DNA of 64,000 nucleotides from assembly GCA_022496205.1 (NCBI GenBank), contig WTXD01000026.1, forward strand, positions 186,001-250,000, given 5' to 3'. This document shows, in pieces, positions 1-12,798 of the stretch; position 1 is the stretch's first letter; the number at the start of each line of letters is the position of its first letter. Source of the stretch: Gloeopeniophorella convolvens (Eukaryota; Basidiomycota; Agaricomycetes; Russulales). The notes beneath the pieces were generated by a model. It had not been told where the DNA came from. It was given only the letters and a program-made list of their open reading frames with translations, and did not search any database. The translations under genes and the position numbers were made by a program.

Positions 1-1450
1 ACTTACGTCAGCATATGTTTCAATCACATATCCCGTTACCTCCTGCATCGGACTTTGGCAGGCAAGAAGCCAACGCTGCGGTCCTCATGGCCCTTCTGTA
101 ACAGGTGAGGGGGTTCCTTCTCTTGAAGACGCCTCATAACCCTGGTTCCTTCACCTGGTAGCGTGCCTTGTTGGACCCCATCACGGCCGCAACTTCGTAA
201 CTTGTCCGTTGATCAGCCTCATGGCAACAATGTTAACCCAGGCCAGACGCCCAAATTCGATGTCCCCGCGGAGCGAAACAACCTCTATAATGGCACAGCG
301 CTTCTTTGCCCATGCACTATCCACGACGACCTCAGTGGTCTTGCATTACCCGATCCTCAGGTACAGGCGGTTTGTGCCCGGTACCTCGCGATCGGTATCA
401 TGGGGCCCCATTCCATCGCGCACGCCCGCAAAGCCACCTCAGAGATTTGATCTCTCCGGACTTCGCTACCCAGAAACAGAAACTAGCTAGCCCTGGCGCC
501 TCCGCATGATTTCCCTGTACTTGATGGGCTGCCGGAGCGTCGAGGGGGTTTCGCTAATCGTCCTCACAGGAACATTGCTATCGATCCCACTACCTCTCTA
601 CCGGACTGCGCCGTGGTTGTCTGTAGCCGAGGGCGATCAGGCGGCTCTATGTTTCTTTCCTCCGTCGCCTTCTTGGGATCCGATCGGGCCAAACGGACAG
701 GCCTCGGCTCTCTCACAGACCAACGAACCTTCTCAGTCTTTAGCTCCGTTGCACTCCCTACGAAAGTGGCGAAGTATGGCGGAATGAATCACGTGTTACA
801 TCCTATGGGCAATCGGCTCTCCAGGTAGGCGAACTGGAGTTCGCGTTCGGGGGTTTTCACTGTCGCTTTACTGTGCATACGTAGCCCGGGGACTAGACTG
901 TAGAACGTGCTTTGTTTCCACCCACATGAAGCAATAGCTAGAAACCTGCTGGATAACTCCAACAGCTTGAGAAATGCTCACATATTTATAATTGAAATGT
1001 TACCTCCGCCATCGCAAACTCGCACCGGCTCGCAGCGTGCCCAATGATTAATGATGCACCAGCGCTTATACGGTCCGACTCTTTGCTGCACCGGTCTCGC
1101 CAGGTCTCGTCGTTTCTGCCCTGCTGTTTGTTCCTGTTTACTCCCACGATCGAAGACGCCGCGACAGACACCATTCGCCGAGTCGCGCAGCGACAGGCTC
1201 ATGGCATGTGCCACTACCTACCCTCATTGTGTGCTATCACCACGCATCTTCAGAACGATGACAGGCCGCCTCTTCGCCATCATCACCTGAACGGACTCTC
1301 AGAGCTTGTGTAGGACTGCCATTTGAGGACGAGCTCTTAGACGACACGCTTTCAACATGTGGGAGCCTGGACAGCTGCACACTTATACTCGACGATGCGG
1401 ACTTCCGCAACCTGCTTCCGCTGCCGTTCGCAGCAGGTTCAGGCTTCTCG
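1..1450. other. Upstream region without a supported gene
   Basis: Only short overlapping open frames without recognisable domains are seen. The stretch around 1180-1230 resembles the region upstream of the intact CRN gene (about 18560-18600), so part of it may be shared promoter-like or duplicated flank. I see no RNA gene, repeat array or transposon end here. Confidence 0.5.
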
Positions 1451-3748
1451 TTGAGCGCCCTCTCTACCATGTCTGTGTCCACGCCATCTAAGCGGCGCCC
1501 CTCTGGGTTCGACAGATACGGCTTCATCAAATCCGCCAAGAATATCGGCCGGGCATATCGCAAGCAAGCTCTGGAGTTGATTGAGATGTGCCGAACGTTC
1601 CTGCTAGCCTCCAAGCAGGGTGATCGGCAGGATACCGAGCTGAAAAGGTGCCCTCCTTTCCTTCTATGTCTTCGACTCTAACAACCTCTTCAGGGTTCTG
1701 CAAGCAGTTGGTGCTGCGCTCAACTCTGTGGCCGAGGCAGGAAAGAAGAGTTCCAAAGATGCGGAAAACGCACTACAAAAGGCAATAGAGATCTTAGCGA
1801 AATACGAGAGGGACTTTCATCCTACGTATGTCCCGACTTGAGTGTGTTGAGCACGCTTGCTGAACAAGGCCATTTATAGCGGAATAAATGGCAATGAGAG
1901 CATTGAGAAAAGGATGGAGGCTGCACAGAAGAAGGACAAGACATCCTCAGCTTTTCTACTCTTCCACAGGAAGCGCACGGAGGTCAGTTCGGGGCGTCCG
2001 CATAGTAGGGTGATGCGGCATGCTGATACAGCTTCACACAAGGACGCAGATGATTGGGACTCTAAAGAGGTTGTGCACGTCCGTTTCAAGGTCCTCAGCT
2101 CCCCCGTTGATAAGGAGCCACAGATCGTTGATCGTGAGGACATCTCATCCATTGCCCTTCGAAGCTGGCATCGCTTACCTCACCCTTGGGACAGAAATAC
2201 TCAGTCCCAAACCCAAGGCGTCAGAAATACTTTGGAACCTCAGCCGTCTCAAGTCCGGTAAACACAAGCGGATTGCGCTGAAGGACAACCCACACTTCTA
2301 TTCAGATCTTCCGCATTCGACGGTCGAATACCAAGACACGTTCCGCCAACGTCCTATTCACGATTTCCGCTTTGATGATACTACATCACCGTCCGGCCCA
2401 GAGATATGCGTCCTTCTAGACAAGACGGCTCGTGTATTCCTCGAAACGAAAAACAAGACGCGGACATTTGGCAACGTTTGGAGACCAGGGAGGGCCATGA
2501 TCTTCAAGGGTACGATTTTCGCTCGCCCCTTCGGATAGCAACACACCTATTTCTCAGATATCTGCGGAGAGTTGGAAGGGGAAAAGATTGTGGAACAGGA
2601 TATTGAAGGAACGCCAGACCTTTTTCATCGCGTCGAGGAGTCTGAGACCACGACTCCCGAACCTTCCTCCCCGGAACGTGAACCCCGGGCCAGAAAACCG
2701 GCGCCACCGCGGCCTCGCATTGATACGTCGGTTCCGGCTACGAACCCTCAAATTTCTTTGTCGGGGAGGATGTTCACGGACTGGAAAGACTTACTTCGCC
2801 ACACATTGACATCGCCTGATATCAGCGTGCGCATCTCCACTCGAGGGAGTCCGAGCGCTGACGCAACAGAGAACTGGGTGCGTTGCAGAGGGTTGCATGC
2901 CATCTTCTGTACATGCATCTGACTTGGCATCCCCGGCCAAGGTCCCGTCCTCTCCGATCAACCCTGCCCCTAGTCCAGTAAGCTCGTCCACCCCAAGACC
3001 GCGAACCCGCCGTCAAGTAGCGGGCGCCTCACTTGCGTCGCTGTCACCTCTCCGCTTACGTCTGGCCCCGTCGGTGCAAAGTCCCTTGTCACCAATGGAT
3101 TCCCCAACCTACGTGTCAGCACTTTCAACGCCAGTCTCTCCCCAAGCGTCGAGAAGCCCAAATGGCCCCGGAGAGCTGGCGCCCACTGCATCACGATACG
3201 GTCAGATGCCGGAGCCATCCGTCACACCGAATCTTCAAGCACTTCATAGACCATCTCCTTCAACAGCGCCTCCATCCCACATTGTAGCACCGCCACAGAA
3301 CGTGCGACCTACGGACGCTACGTCCGCGCAGCAAGCGCAGACATCTGCATCGCCGCGCTTCCCGTCCCACCCGCACCCGGGCCCCTCTGCTCCGGCAGCT
3401 GCGGCGCCTCAGAGCTCTAACTACCAACACGTCCAGGCTGGACGCAGTGCTCAGACAGACGAACATCAGAGGGCTGGCCCTCACTCAGACGTTCCACCGC
3501 GTCCAGCACAACCACAGTCCACCGGCTTCCATGACTCTGCCTACGTCGAAAGTCCTGTGCTAAACTCATTTTCGTCGGTCACCAACCCCCGCGTGGCATC
3601 GCCCTCACCGTCTCCCCCAGTAGCGCCAAGTGCGCCGCCGAAACTGCCGGACCCGAAGCCAGCTACCAAAAAGAAGAATTGGTTTCAAAGGGTTATATGG
3701 GACTACAGTAAGAGCGATGGCCAAGGACAGCAGGACTCCGCTGTATGA
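1451..3748 (+). CDS. Family X protein, copy 1 (unrecognised; C-terminal NWFQR-WDY motif)
   Basis: Six exons: 1451-1647, 1694-1825, 1880-2133, 2195-2509, 2558-2877 and 2942-3748, giving 674 aa; a second ATG at 1469 would give 668 aa. I do not recognise the family. The N-terminal ~120 residues look helical (GFIKSAKNIGRAYRKQALEL, then a Lys/Ala-rich stretch). The middle ~250 residues are the best conserved part against the copy at 6715-8878 (shared: EILWNLSR, DLPHS, FGNVW, GTP, DISVRIST). The last ~270 residues are a Pro/Ser/Thr-rich, probably disordered tail that ends in a conserved KKNWFQRVIWDYS motif. No signal peptide or membrane segment is seen. Exon 2 is 132 nt in both copies and splice phases largely match, which supports the model. 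The middle domain does not look like a kinase, a nuclease or an NTPase. Function unknown. Confidence 0.65.
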
Positions 3749-6714
3749 TGAAACTTTATGCTTTCTTGGGGCAGCTTATTTTCGGTTCACTTCTGGTTCA
3801 CCATCTCCGCATCGGTCTGTATCATTGGTGTATAGAGTAGTAGATTGGTCTATGTAATTAAGATGGGAAGAATAAGTTCTTTGCAATCCGACGCAACCCG
3901 ACGTTCGTTGAACGCTGTGGCCACCAGAACGACCGCCTCGTGTGTTAGGTAGTTGGGATTTGTTTGCATGATACGGTTGCCATAACTCGCTTGGGTGCGA
4001 CGCAACACCCTCGTAAGGTAGGCGTCACCAGGAACCCACCAGTGTTATATAAGCACGCCTGCCTTGCCCTCGTCCTCCAAATACCTTCCACACACTCAAC
4101 TCTAGCACAAATCTGATCAGTTGGGGCATTAGGGTGCTCCATTCACTGCAGCCTCAACAGATTTTTTTTGGAAAATCTCAGTATCAGAGTAGTTATTAGC
4201 AAAACAAGTATTTTATCAGTACTTGCATTTTCTGCTATATACGAGCAAAATGGGACCTTCTCAGCGGACTTGACCGGAAAATTGTTGCGAGTTTGTCTGG
4301 TAATGGCAGGCGCTTATCGGGCGCTTAATGACGAGAAGGGAAGGATATTCCCACACCGGTCGGCCCTCCTGCCCCTGATCTGAGCCTGTGAGGTCTCAAC
4401 ATGGTATACAGCTACTGGGCATTGTCCCCAGAGTATAATATGAGGCATTTCATCCTTAATAGCTTCATGGAATCTCATTTTGATGTGTATTCAGATGTTA
4501 CATTGACCCCTCCCCGAAAGACAACGCAAAAAATGGCAGAAACACGTGACCGGGCCGCCGGGCCGGAGCTTACATAACCTAGTGGGTTCCTGGTGACGCC
4601 TACCTTACTAGGTGAGAGTTCCAAATGAATGGGTAGATGGTGGGTTCGAACAGTCTGCGGCGTTCGAGTGTATTGGAGGTGACACTGGTGGTGACGGTGC
4701 AAGTGAAGTTCGAGTCGCGCGTCTGTTGCCGCCGGCCGGTCAGTTCCGGGTCGAACCTGTTCGAACCAAAGCTCGGCTCAGCTGAGCAACGGCTGAACGA
4801 GCTTCATGCGTCTTCCGAGCTCGCGTCTGTTAAAGACCGTCACGTTGAACTCGCTGCCAGGCATTGAAGCTGAAGCTAAGCTACGTCATTCGAGTCTGTC
4901 ATTCCCTTCTTTTGAGCCCATCCTCCACGCAAAGGGGCATCCCCATTACGCCAGCATGCCTTGAGTACTCCAGCTAGAGCGTCAGAACCCCAAAGGCTTG
5001 GGACCGCAGCTGCTGGCGAGCCTATAGTGATTCGAAGATCGACGATCACCCTGCAGGGAGGCAAGCCAATTCCAAATCAGTCCCACCCAAGCGCGTGCCA
5101 TACCTTCTCCATTCGACACCCGAGTTCATGTTGATGCCCGCATACTCCCGCGCCCATATCTTGGACCTGCATTGAAGTGGAGTTGTGTAGGGGCAAAGTG
5201 TCTTGCACACACGTACGTCCGATTATGCTCTTGGGCCGTACACACGTTCATTCGTATGTCATGCTCATCAGACGATCTTGTGGCGCTCGTTCAATCGAGA
5301 TCTCTTGGAAGCATGTTTGGGGCATGTTCGTAATATCGCGCATTCCGCGAGGTGTGCGCGCGACTGCCTTATCTATCGTCAGCCTTACAGATGCTGCTGG
5401 GTGTGTCGTATGTATGCCTGCGTTCTCTGGGGCTTACTGCATAGGTTACTGGCGTATTACGAGAGCCAATAGCAATCTGTCCAAGGACTGACTTTGTCCC
5501 CTAAGACTCGGTTTCTGACTCGATGGTGGTTGGTTGTTGCTCGTCATTCTTAAATGCAGTGCTTGTGCGATTCTCGCTCAAACGTTACGACACACTCGGC
5601 GTGCAGCGAGATTCAAGCCTATCACGACGCTGGGCAAGCGCCGGAACGACCCTCCACGAGCCTCAAACTCCGCAGAGCCATCGATTATCTGGGATTGGAT
5701 GCCCGTGGTGATGCATGCGCAGCTGACCTCGGATTTTTTGCTCACGGCTGCTCCGCAGGTATGGTAGCTTCCATGGCCACACCGCCGGAATTTTCGCGCA
5801 ACGTGTGACACCAATATCTGCCAAAACTCCAGGAAGTCAACGGCGACAGCCCGAGGTACATCGGCTCTGAGAGTCTCGTGACAACAGAATCTTGACAGCG
5901 TGTCACAGCAATGTGTGTTCAACGTGTGGGTCGCGTATTCAGAGACTCACTCCTACACACGCCCGCGAACATGCGGAATCAATATCGCATATTCATCTTA
6001 GGTCCTACCCCAGTTAGCGCGCGCCGCCGGTATATCCGCGCTGGGCACAGGTCATTCTGTAAGTAACTGGTGTCTGAGCCTTACCGCGAGTCACTCAAGT
6101 ACTGGTTATTCGGGGTTTCAAGGGCACTCAGCGGGTGTGGCACACGAGCCAATGGCCGTGCGCTCGTTCCGGGATCCGCGGACCTCAATCTAGCCCAAAA
6201 CCTTCCGGCATCGGGTCCGCGATGCTCTATGACAGCTTCTTTGCCTCAACAACAAGGCAAACGGCACTTCCGAACAACTTCCGACGATCACCATCAGGGA
6301 CCTCCCGGTGGTGCAATTCGTTACCGGGACAATGGCGCTCCATTGAACGCGCCAGAGGCTCTTGCGGAAATAATCGATGTTATCGACGGATTTGGGAATG
6401 CACGATTGATTGTGTCAAGGTATTCGGAAGTGGTGAGTCGTATACCTTTCGTTTCTGTGTTTGTTCCTGCAGTTTCTCCTCCAATCTCAAATGCCGGACG
6501 TCATAACGTCATAAGCGGATTCGGTGCCACGGTCATTGTGATCAATTATGAGCTGGGCCACGTCGAATGTGCAACTCAGCTCCGACATACATTCTTTTAG
6601 CACGCGACACGGGGTCGTGTATATAACCAGCGGTTGCTCAGTGTTGACAAACCTCTTCCTGCAGACTAGGACACGCTCAGCATCATCACTTACATTCACC
6701 ACGTTTAGTCGCTC
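3749..6714. other. Intergenic region between family X copies
   Basis: About 3 kb without a gene I can support. Two stretches look partly protein-like and end in plausible splice donors: around 5560-5760, ending before gtatgg, and around 6180-6430, ending before gtgagt. They could be exons of a decayed gene, but I could not connect them or recognise a domain. A TATA-like tataac lies near 6622, about 95 bases before the copy 2 start. Confidence 0.4.
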
Positions 6715-8878
6715 ATGGGTTTCTTCTCGTCCCCAAGAAGCCAAAAACAAGCACCGCAGAGTCGAGAGTCTCCATTCGATAAGTTTTCATTCATCAAGTA
6801 CATGAAGAACATAGGCCGAGCGTACCGCAAGCAAGCTATGGAATTGATCAGAATTTGCCGATTGCTTGTCCTGGCATCCGACCAGTCTGAGCGCAGAGAT
6901 GCTGAGTTAAGAGAGTAACTAACTACTATCCATCTATTCTCTCCCTCGTGTCGCCTTCTAACAGGACCTTGTAGAGTGTTACAATGTGCAGATCGTGCGC
7001 TGAGCACAGCGACAGACGCAAAGAAGGAGACGACTCCTGACGCCGATAGAGAGTTCCGGGAGGTGGTACGCGTGCTGCTCAATTATCAGGTGAAACTTCG
7101 CTCTAGGTACTAGTCATTGGCTTTTAGGAGTCTCATGACTTCATTGTTGAATTGATCCCACTGCTGTAGCTCTATCATAGGCGGCACCGTGGGTATTCTT
7201 GGGGATATCCAGCAAACAATGGAGATGGCGAAGGAAAAGGATCAATCTCGCTCTAAGGCTTTGATGGGGATAGGGAGCAATCGTCATCCTGAAGAGGTGA
7301 GTCTCGCACAGCGTTTTTTCTAATTTTCGCGTGTCTTGTGACCGTGCTTCCAGACCCCCAAAGTACACGTACGCTTCAAAGTGCTCGACTCCCTCAATGA
7401 CAAGGAGCCCCGCATAGTTCATCGCAAGTATATTCTTGTAAACCCGTCGCTGTTTTCCTCATGAGCAATAGAGGTACTCTGCGCTAGGTCAACTTCAGAG
7501 GAAATACTTTGGAACCTCAGCCGCGACGAGCAAGGACGACGAATTACTCTAAAGCAAAATCCCTGCTTCTATGACGATCTTCCGCATTCGGCGATTAGTT
7601 ATGGGGATACATTCATTCGTCACCCAGTTTACGATTTCCGTTTCAATAACGGAGAAGTTCCAACAGAAGTGGTATACTATGTTCTTCTTGACAGACCTCG
7701 GAGCCGCATATTCTTGCAAACGGACATGGCACGAGCAAGAGTGTTCGGGAATGTTTGGAAGCCGCATGACGCCATGATTCTGAAAGGTAACATTATGATG
7801 ACTTCTCTCTCCGAACCGCCGCGTAACATCTTCGTAGACTTGACCGGGCAGCTAGAGGGCGAAGCGATCGTCGCGAAAGATATTCATGGCACTCCGGAAA
7901 TGTGGCATCGCGACGATGTGGCCAAAGAACATTTCCCGATTCTACCACTGTTCACCGATTGGAGAAAACTGGTCCACTACACCCTCGAACACCCGGACGT
8001 CAGTGTTCGTATCTCAACTATGTCCAAGGATCATGCCCCTGCCAATGACGCTGCGGTTTCACGAAATTGGGTAGGCTTGAATAACTGGTTGGGTAACCCA
8101 TCCTCGCTGATGCCGTAACGTCCATTGACGCAGACCCGCGTCCCTTCGGCCGTTCGTAGAGATGCCGATCCGCCTCGCCCACCTTCACAAACCGTTACCG
8201 CTCAAGCCGCTGTCCCAAACCCCGTGCACAACTTCGTGTCTCCAACGTCACATGCACCCCAGGTACGCGGCCGCGCGTATGGATTGGAGGGTTCAGCGTC
8301 ATGACCATCTTGTGTAGGGAGCCGGGCCTTCAAGCATGCTCAACCACCCTGCCGCCGGGGGGTCGTCCTCGTCAGGATCTAATTCACACGGAGCCACGCA
8401 GCAGCGAAAAGGCGCACGGGTATTGCAGACACCTCCCACGAGCTATAACTCGCCCAAAACAGACCCTCGCCCCATACCGTACTCATCAACTAACGCCCAA
8501 AGATCACCTCAATCGGGTCTTCCCCATGACCTCGCCGGGCGAGCCGGCTCACAAACAAGCACACCTACCCATGACCGCCCTTCCATCGAAGCGGTGCCGC
8601 CAGCACAGAGCTCCGATGTACCTCAGGGCACCGCCAATCGAACTGGGGTCATAGGCGCCAATCCCGCGGCTGCGTATGCCAAAAATCCCGCGCCAAATCA
8701 GACGTTCTCGAAGGCGCATGGCGAATTGCCGTCCGACTCCCTTCGGGGCGCACAACAGCCATCACCGCAGCAGCAGCAGCAGCAGCGACCCCAGGAGCCG
8801 CCTATGATGCCAAGAAAGAACTGGTTCCAGCGGAAGGTATGGGACTACAGCAGCCTCGGCAAGGCGAACGTGGGATGA
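6715..8878 (+). CDS. Family X protein, copy 2 (unrecognised; C-terminal NWFQR-WDY motif)
   Basis: Eight exons: 6715-6914, 6975-7106, 7170-7296, 7354-7427, 7488-7786, 7838-8070, 8134-8262 and 8318-8878, giving 584 aa. It is a full-length paralogue of the gene at 1451-3748: the N-terminal NIGRAYRKQA block, the central EILWNLSR / DDLPHS / RVFGNVWKP block, the GTPEMWHR and VSVRIST blocks and the terminal KNWFQRKVWDYS motif occur in the same order. The Pro/Gln/Ser tail between the last two blocks is dissimilar in sequence and shorter than in copy 1, and includes a Gln run near 8766-8786. Copy 2 has two more introns than copy 1. The exon 2 donor (gtacta) was chosen because it restores the 132-nt exon and frame. 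No known domain, signal peptide or membrane helix is recognised. Confidence 0.62.
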
Positions 8879-9310
8879 CTCGGAGACGAGGGGCTGCGTC
8901 CGTGATACCCTCTCGTTTGGTTCCGATTTATCCTTCTGAAGTATTCAGGTGACGCGACTGTTCGAATTCCCGTATCATATTATTCTTCCATCAATCGACC
9001 ATACAAACGCGATCATGGTCTTCAATTGGGCATCGAAGCATTGGGTGGACTGAGAATCCATTTGTACGATCGCTGACGACGACGACTGTACACCCACTAG
9101 AAAAACAGAGCAGAATCCTTAGTCACATCGCAGGAAGTTGCTGAAATTTAGAGCTTGGAAACTTGGAATCAATACGTCTTCGTGAGGTTCACGGAGATCG
9201 AAACATGAGTCGTATATTGCGCGGGCGCTATACTCGACGAGTTATAGATCATGTTGCTCTGGTCCAACCAGACAGCCAGAACATCTGGCATAGACTAGAA
9301 AGCAGCACGT
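8879..9310. other. Intergenic
   Basis: I see no coding exon or repeat; this is presumably the 3' flank of family X copy 2. Confidence 0.4.
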
Positions 9311-9541
9311 TCAGGTCATATGTCGACAATGACAGCACAACAAGCAGCTCACCTCAAATTCAGCGCCGTCCTCGAGCCACCCGATGGTCTTGGTGCACTG
9401 GTCCACAGCGTGTTGCGTGTTGAGGAGCGATAAGCGAGAAACTAGGGCCGGGACATCCTGCGTGGCGGTACGGTTTTGTGAGGATCGCGGGGCTGTGATG
9501 AGGTTTACATGTCGATAGCGTACGGGCCGCATAATAGCCAT
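9311..9541 (-). pseudogene. Relic exon of the helical pore-former-like gene
   Basis: On the minus strand a short open stretch ends with TKTIGWLEDGAEFE immediately before a gtgagc splice donor. This matches the end of exon 9 of the gene at 10928-12553, which reads TKLIGWLEDGADNA before its donor. The rest of that gene is not recognisable around the match, and the orientation is opposite. It is therefore most likely a decayed, inverted partial copy. Confidence 0.5.
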
Positions 9542-10927
9542 GCGTAACCGTCATTGGGTCAGACCTCTAGGGTGAAACAGGTCCCACTAGTCGGATACTC
9601 GTTCTGATCCTCGAACCACGGAGACATGAACTGACTGATGATGTATTTCCGAGATTGTGACGCAGAATTAACGTGCCCTCTTCATAGTTAGCAACGATGG
9701 TTTGCGAGAATGATAGGTGATGGAGAGGTGAGAGCCTCACCTGATGCAGGTTCCTCACTTCTCGAGAGGGCTCAGATCGAACACATCTCGGGGTCTCCCA
9801 TCGGTAGGTGTCGACTATCGAAGAGCTGGCTCAGCACAGAGAGAAGGAAGGGAAAGGGGGGGGGGGGGGGTATGGCCACGTGAGGCGAGTAAGCACCGAG
9901 TCCCGACCCTAAGGATGCTTGTCGTCAATAACGGCTCTTCTCGAGTCGACGGTGTTTTGGGCGAAGGTTCTTCGTGCAGTGAAACAATCAGATATATCCT
10001 GTGGAATACAAGCTTCACGTAAGTGCGGCAGCGTGTTGTAAAGTCGTTGAAGGTGTACCAAGTCGAAGCATCGTTGCGTCAGATCTGCCATGAGGCCTCC
10101 CGCCTCAGGCTGCGGCAGGCGCGACTGCTCGGCGGGATCAGATTGCAGCTTGCCCTGGGAAAGTTGTCTTTGCCCTAGCTAAGTCTTGGACGAGCCTAGC
10201 ACCTAGGTAAATAGGGCCTTGTTTGAAAGCCTGATACATGGCACGGGAGTTGAATTCGATGATGAAGGTACTCCTGAAGCCAGGCTTCTCGGAGAGTGAT
10301 GGCAGTGGTTCGGTCATTGCCGCCGGTGAGTCGGTTACCACGGATACACGTGATCGTGGATTGCGCGTGGGGTAGTTCGGGCCGTCGGATGACTTCAACT
10401 TGTCTTCAGCTAACACCGCGGTTCAAAAGCGCATATAACGTGTCGCCATACAGTTCCTCGACTTTGTAAAGAACCGTCTTTTCTACACACTGTGCGCTCG
10501 TTACTCTTCCTGGACAGTCTGAAACTTCCAACAAGTCGGAGATTACGAATTCGAACCCTGTCTCGTGCGTACATGCGAAAGTATCAGGTCGGCGTCTCGA
10601 TGATCAAGTTCCCATGGATCAGGGCCTGGTGCATGTGGACCAGCGCAATTCCCTGGCGTATATGTGGATTGCTGGTGGTGTCGTTCTTTCGGCCAGTAAC
10701 TCGGCACTCTGCTGCCCCTCAAACCCCCTACACTTCTTGAGACTGCAGCTCCCCCTCGTGAGCGAGCTGAAACTCCTCATCTCGTTCGGAGGAATTCTGG
10801 TTCAAGACTAAGCCGTACTAACCGGCAGTAACGCTGCATCTCTTGTCCATGGCAGCTTATAATCGACCCCTTCTGCACCGTCGTTGAAGCCATCGGTCCC
10901 ACCTCGGCCTCAACCCCCGGACCAACG
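9542..10927. other. Intergenic with a G homopolymer
   Basis: No supported gene. A run of about 13 G lies near 9858-9870. A 92-codon minus-strand frame at 10138-10416 resembles nothing I know and has no paralogue in the window, so it is not called. Confidence 0.4.
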
Positions 10928-12553
10928 ATGTTCTGCAAGTTTCTCTTCCTTGCTGCCATCGCGTACGTTTTTTCCGAGTTACACTCCAATATCTTCACTT
11001 ACTATCACCCGCACGACAAGCTATGGTGTCAGTGGCTCTGCGGGTAGGTCAAATGAGCCTCGCGTACATCCGATCGATCCAACCTTTTTGTAGTGCATGT
11101 CATCAGAGCCAAGCCCGCTCCTGTGCCGACGCCCTTGATACCGCTGCCTCCTCCACAACGCCTCAACGGATACATGACGATCACACAAGCTTCGTTATCA
11201 ATAGATAACCTCGACAAACTGGACCAGGATGTTGACGCTGCATCCGCGCAAGCAGTTAATATCCTGCAAAGTTTCTCAACGATTGGAAACAAGTTGCAGG
11301 CTATCGATGCCCTCAATCTGCAGTCGATGAAGTTTACGCCGCAATGGTCAACCTTTGGCAACGTGAGCGGCCAATTCGACCGAAGTCACCAGAGGCGTCA
11401 CTGACCGTATACCAGCGCTACCGAGCGATTTTGCGGAATTCGAGCTCACTGGCTAGTAACATCGCAGACCTCGCCCTGGGTAAGCACAACCGCATATTCG
11501 ATGTCTTTGCAGTTCAGCTCATCGAATCTCAGCATTCAATTCTGAAGTCCTTGACCTGGTTAACAACACGTCCATACCAGCTGATGAAAAGGTCAACATC
11601 TTGAACGACTTCGTTACCGTGAGTGGTGGCTCCCTGACGTTTCTGTATAATTTCAACGTATCCCAAATCAGGACTCGACCATATTGAGGAATGTGTCGAA
11701 CAGTGTTGCCGTTGCGTTCGAGGAGCTCTCACAAGACATCCTGACTTTCCGGGGTAACTTTGACAATTTCGCCGCGCCTCGATTGAACAACGATACGGCG
11801 GCCATTCAAACCTTGATGCAAGATATCGCCAACCTCCAACAGCAAGTGGCGAATATGGAGACTGCAGTACGTTCCGAACTGGTTTCTGCGACAGAGGACT
11901 CAACTCATCGGCTCTACAGATCGAGGCGCTCGGAGTAACCCTAGCAGCGACTCTACTTGGGTCTGCGGCAGCGATGGCTATATTCCCCCTCTTCGCTCCA
12001 GCAGTTCTGGTATATCTCGGTCTATATGCTCAACGCGTCCCCGCTGACTCGTGATCAGGTCGCCGCGGGGATTGCCGAAGGTGCTATCCTCGCCAGCCAG
12101 GCCGGACTCGCCGCGGCTATTGCAGGTACTACTCGCATTTCCCGCTCCCGCTTTATCATGTATTCTGACTGCATCACAGCCGACCAAAGCGACATCAGCA
12201 CCAAGCAGGGCCAACTGCAGACACTGAAAGACCAGGTCAACACGATCGATAGCACTCAATATTCGCTGGATACGCTCTCCATCGGGGACCTCCCTACTGT
12301 GGCATCACACGTCACCTTTTTCACCGCCGTCTGGGAGGACGTTTCTGATGAGTGTACGAAACTGATTGGGTGGCTTGAGGACGGGGCCGATAACGCGGTA
12401 TGTTATCTCATAGGCCGGCCCGCAGCGTACTAAGATAACGCGCATGAACAGGACACGCCTGACATTTTGGAGGTTTTTGCATCAGAGGCGAGCACAATCT
12501 ACGAAGCCCTTGGGAATGCGCTCCAGCAATACGCCGATAAGACAGCTGTATGA
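10928..12553 (+). CDS. Secreted helical protein resembling alpha-helical pore-forming proteins
   Basis: Ten exons: 10928-10962, 11021-11043, 11094-11362, 11416-11479, 11533-11618, 11672-11866, 11920-12009, 12059-12125, 12180-12397 and 12452-12553, giving 382 aa. The first ~19 residues form a clear signal peptide, followed by a Pro-rich stretch. The mature part is almost entirely predicted long amphipathic helix. It is interrupted near the middle by two adjacent strongly hydrophobic Ala/Gly/Leu-rich segments (exons 7-8) and followed by another long helix rich in Gln, Asp and Leu. Helix, hydrophobic hairpin, helix is the layout of the ClyA/HBL/XaxA class of alpha-pore-forming proteins. I infer the class from layout, not from a diagnostic motif. 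A secreted coiled-coil protein is the main alternative. The reading frame appears intact. Confidence 0.6.
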
Positions 12554-12798
12554 TCTGCGATTGTAGCACAATAAAGTAACGCTGCCCGCGTGCGCGATTT
12601 GAGTAATCAAGCTATACTCCGAAGAATGGAATGCTGAGTGCTTCCGTGTCTTGATCTGGCGTACTCCAATGCACCCAGTAACTTATCGGAATGTGCCAGG
12701 TGTTCGCGCACTTGTCACAGCAGGTTGATCAACAAGAATATCAGTGGCTCATTATAGACCCTTCATCTATCGCTATGCTAATACAATTTACACGGTTT
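12554..12798. repeat. Duplicated 3' flank of the CRN genes (copy A)
   Basis: The sequence from about 12555, beginning at the block with caataaagtaacgctgcc, is recognisably similar to about 16066-16293. Shared blocks include gtcggaatgtgcca-like text and the cttgtcacagcag stretch. It shows that the CRN duplication included the 3' flank. Confidence 0.7.

Noticed and set aside
9858..9870. G homopolymer as a regulatory or G-quadruplex element
   Set aside because: A single simple run with no gene whose start it could control; also a common assembly or sequencing slippage site.
10138..10416. 92-codon minus-strand ORF
   Set aside because: No recognisable domain, no paralogue in the window and no supporting splice partners.
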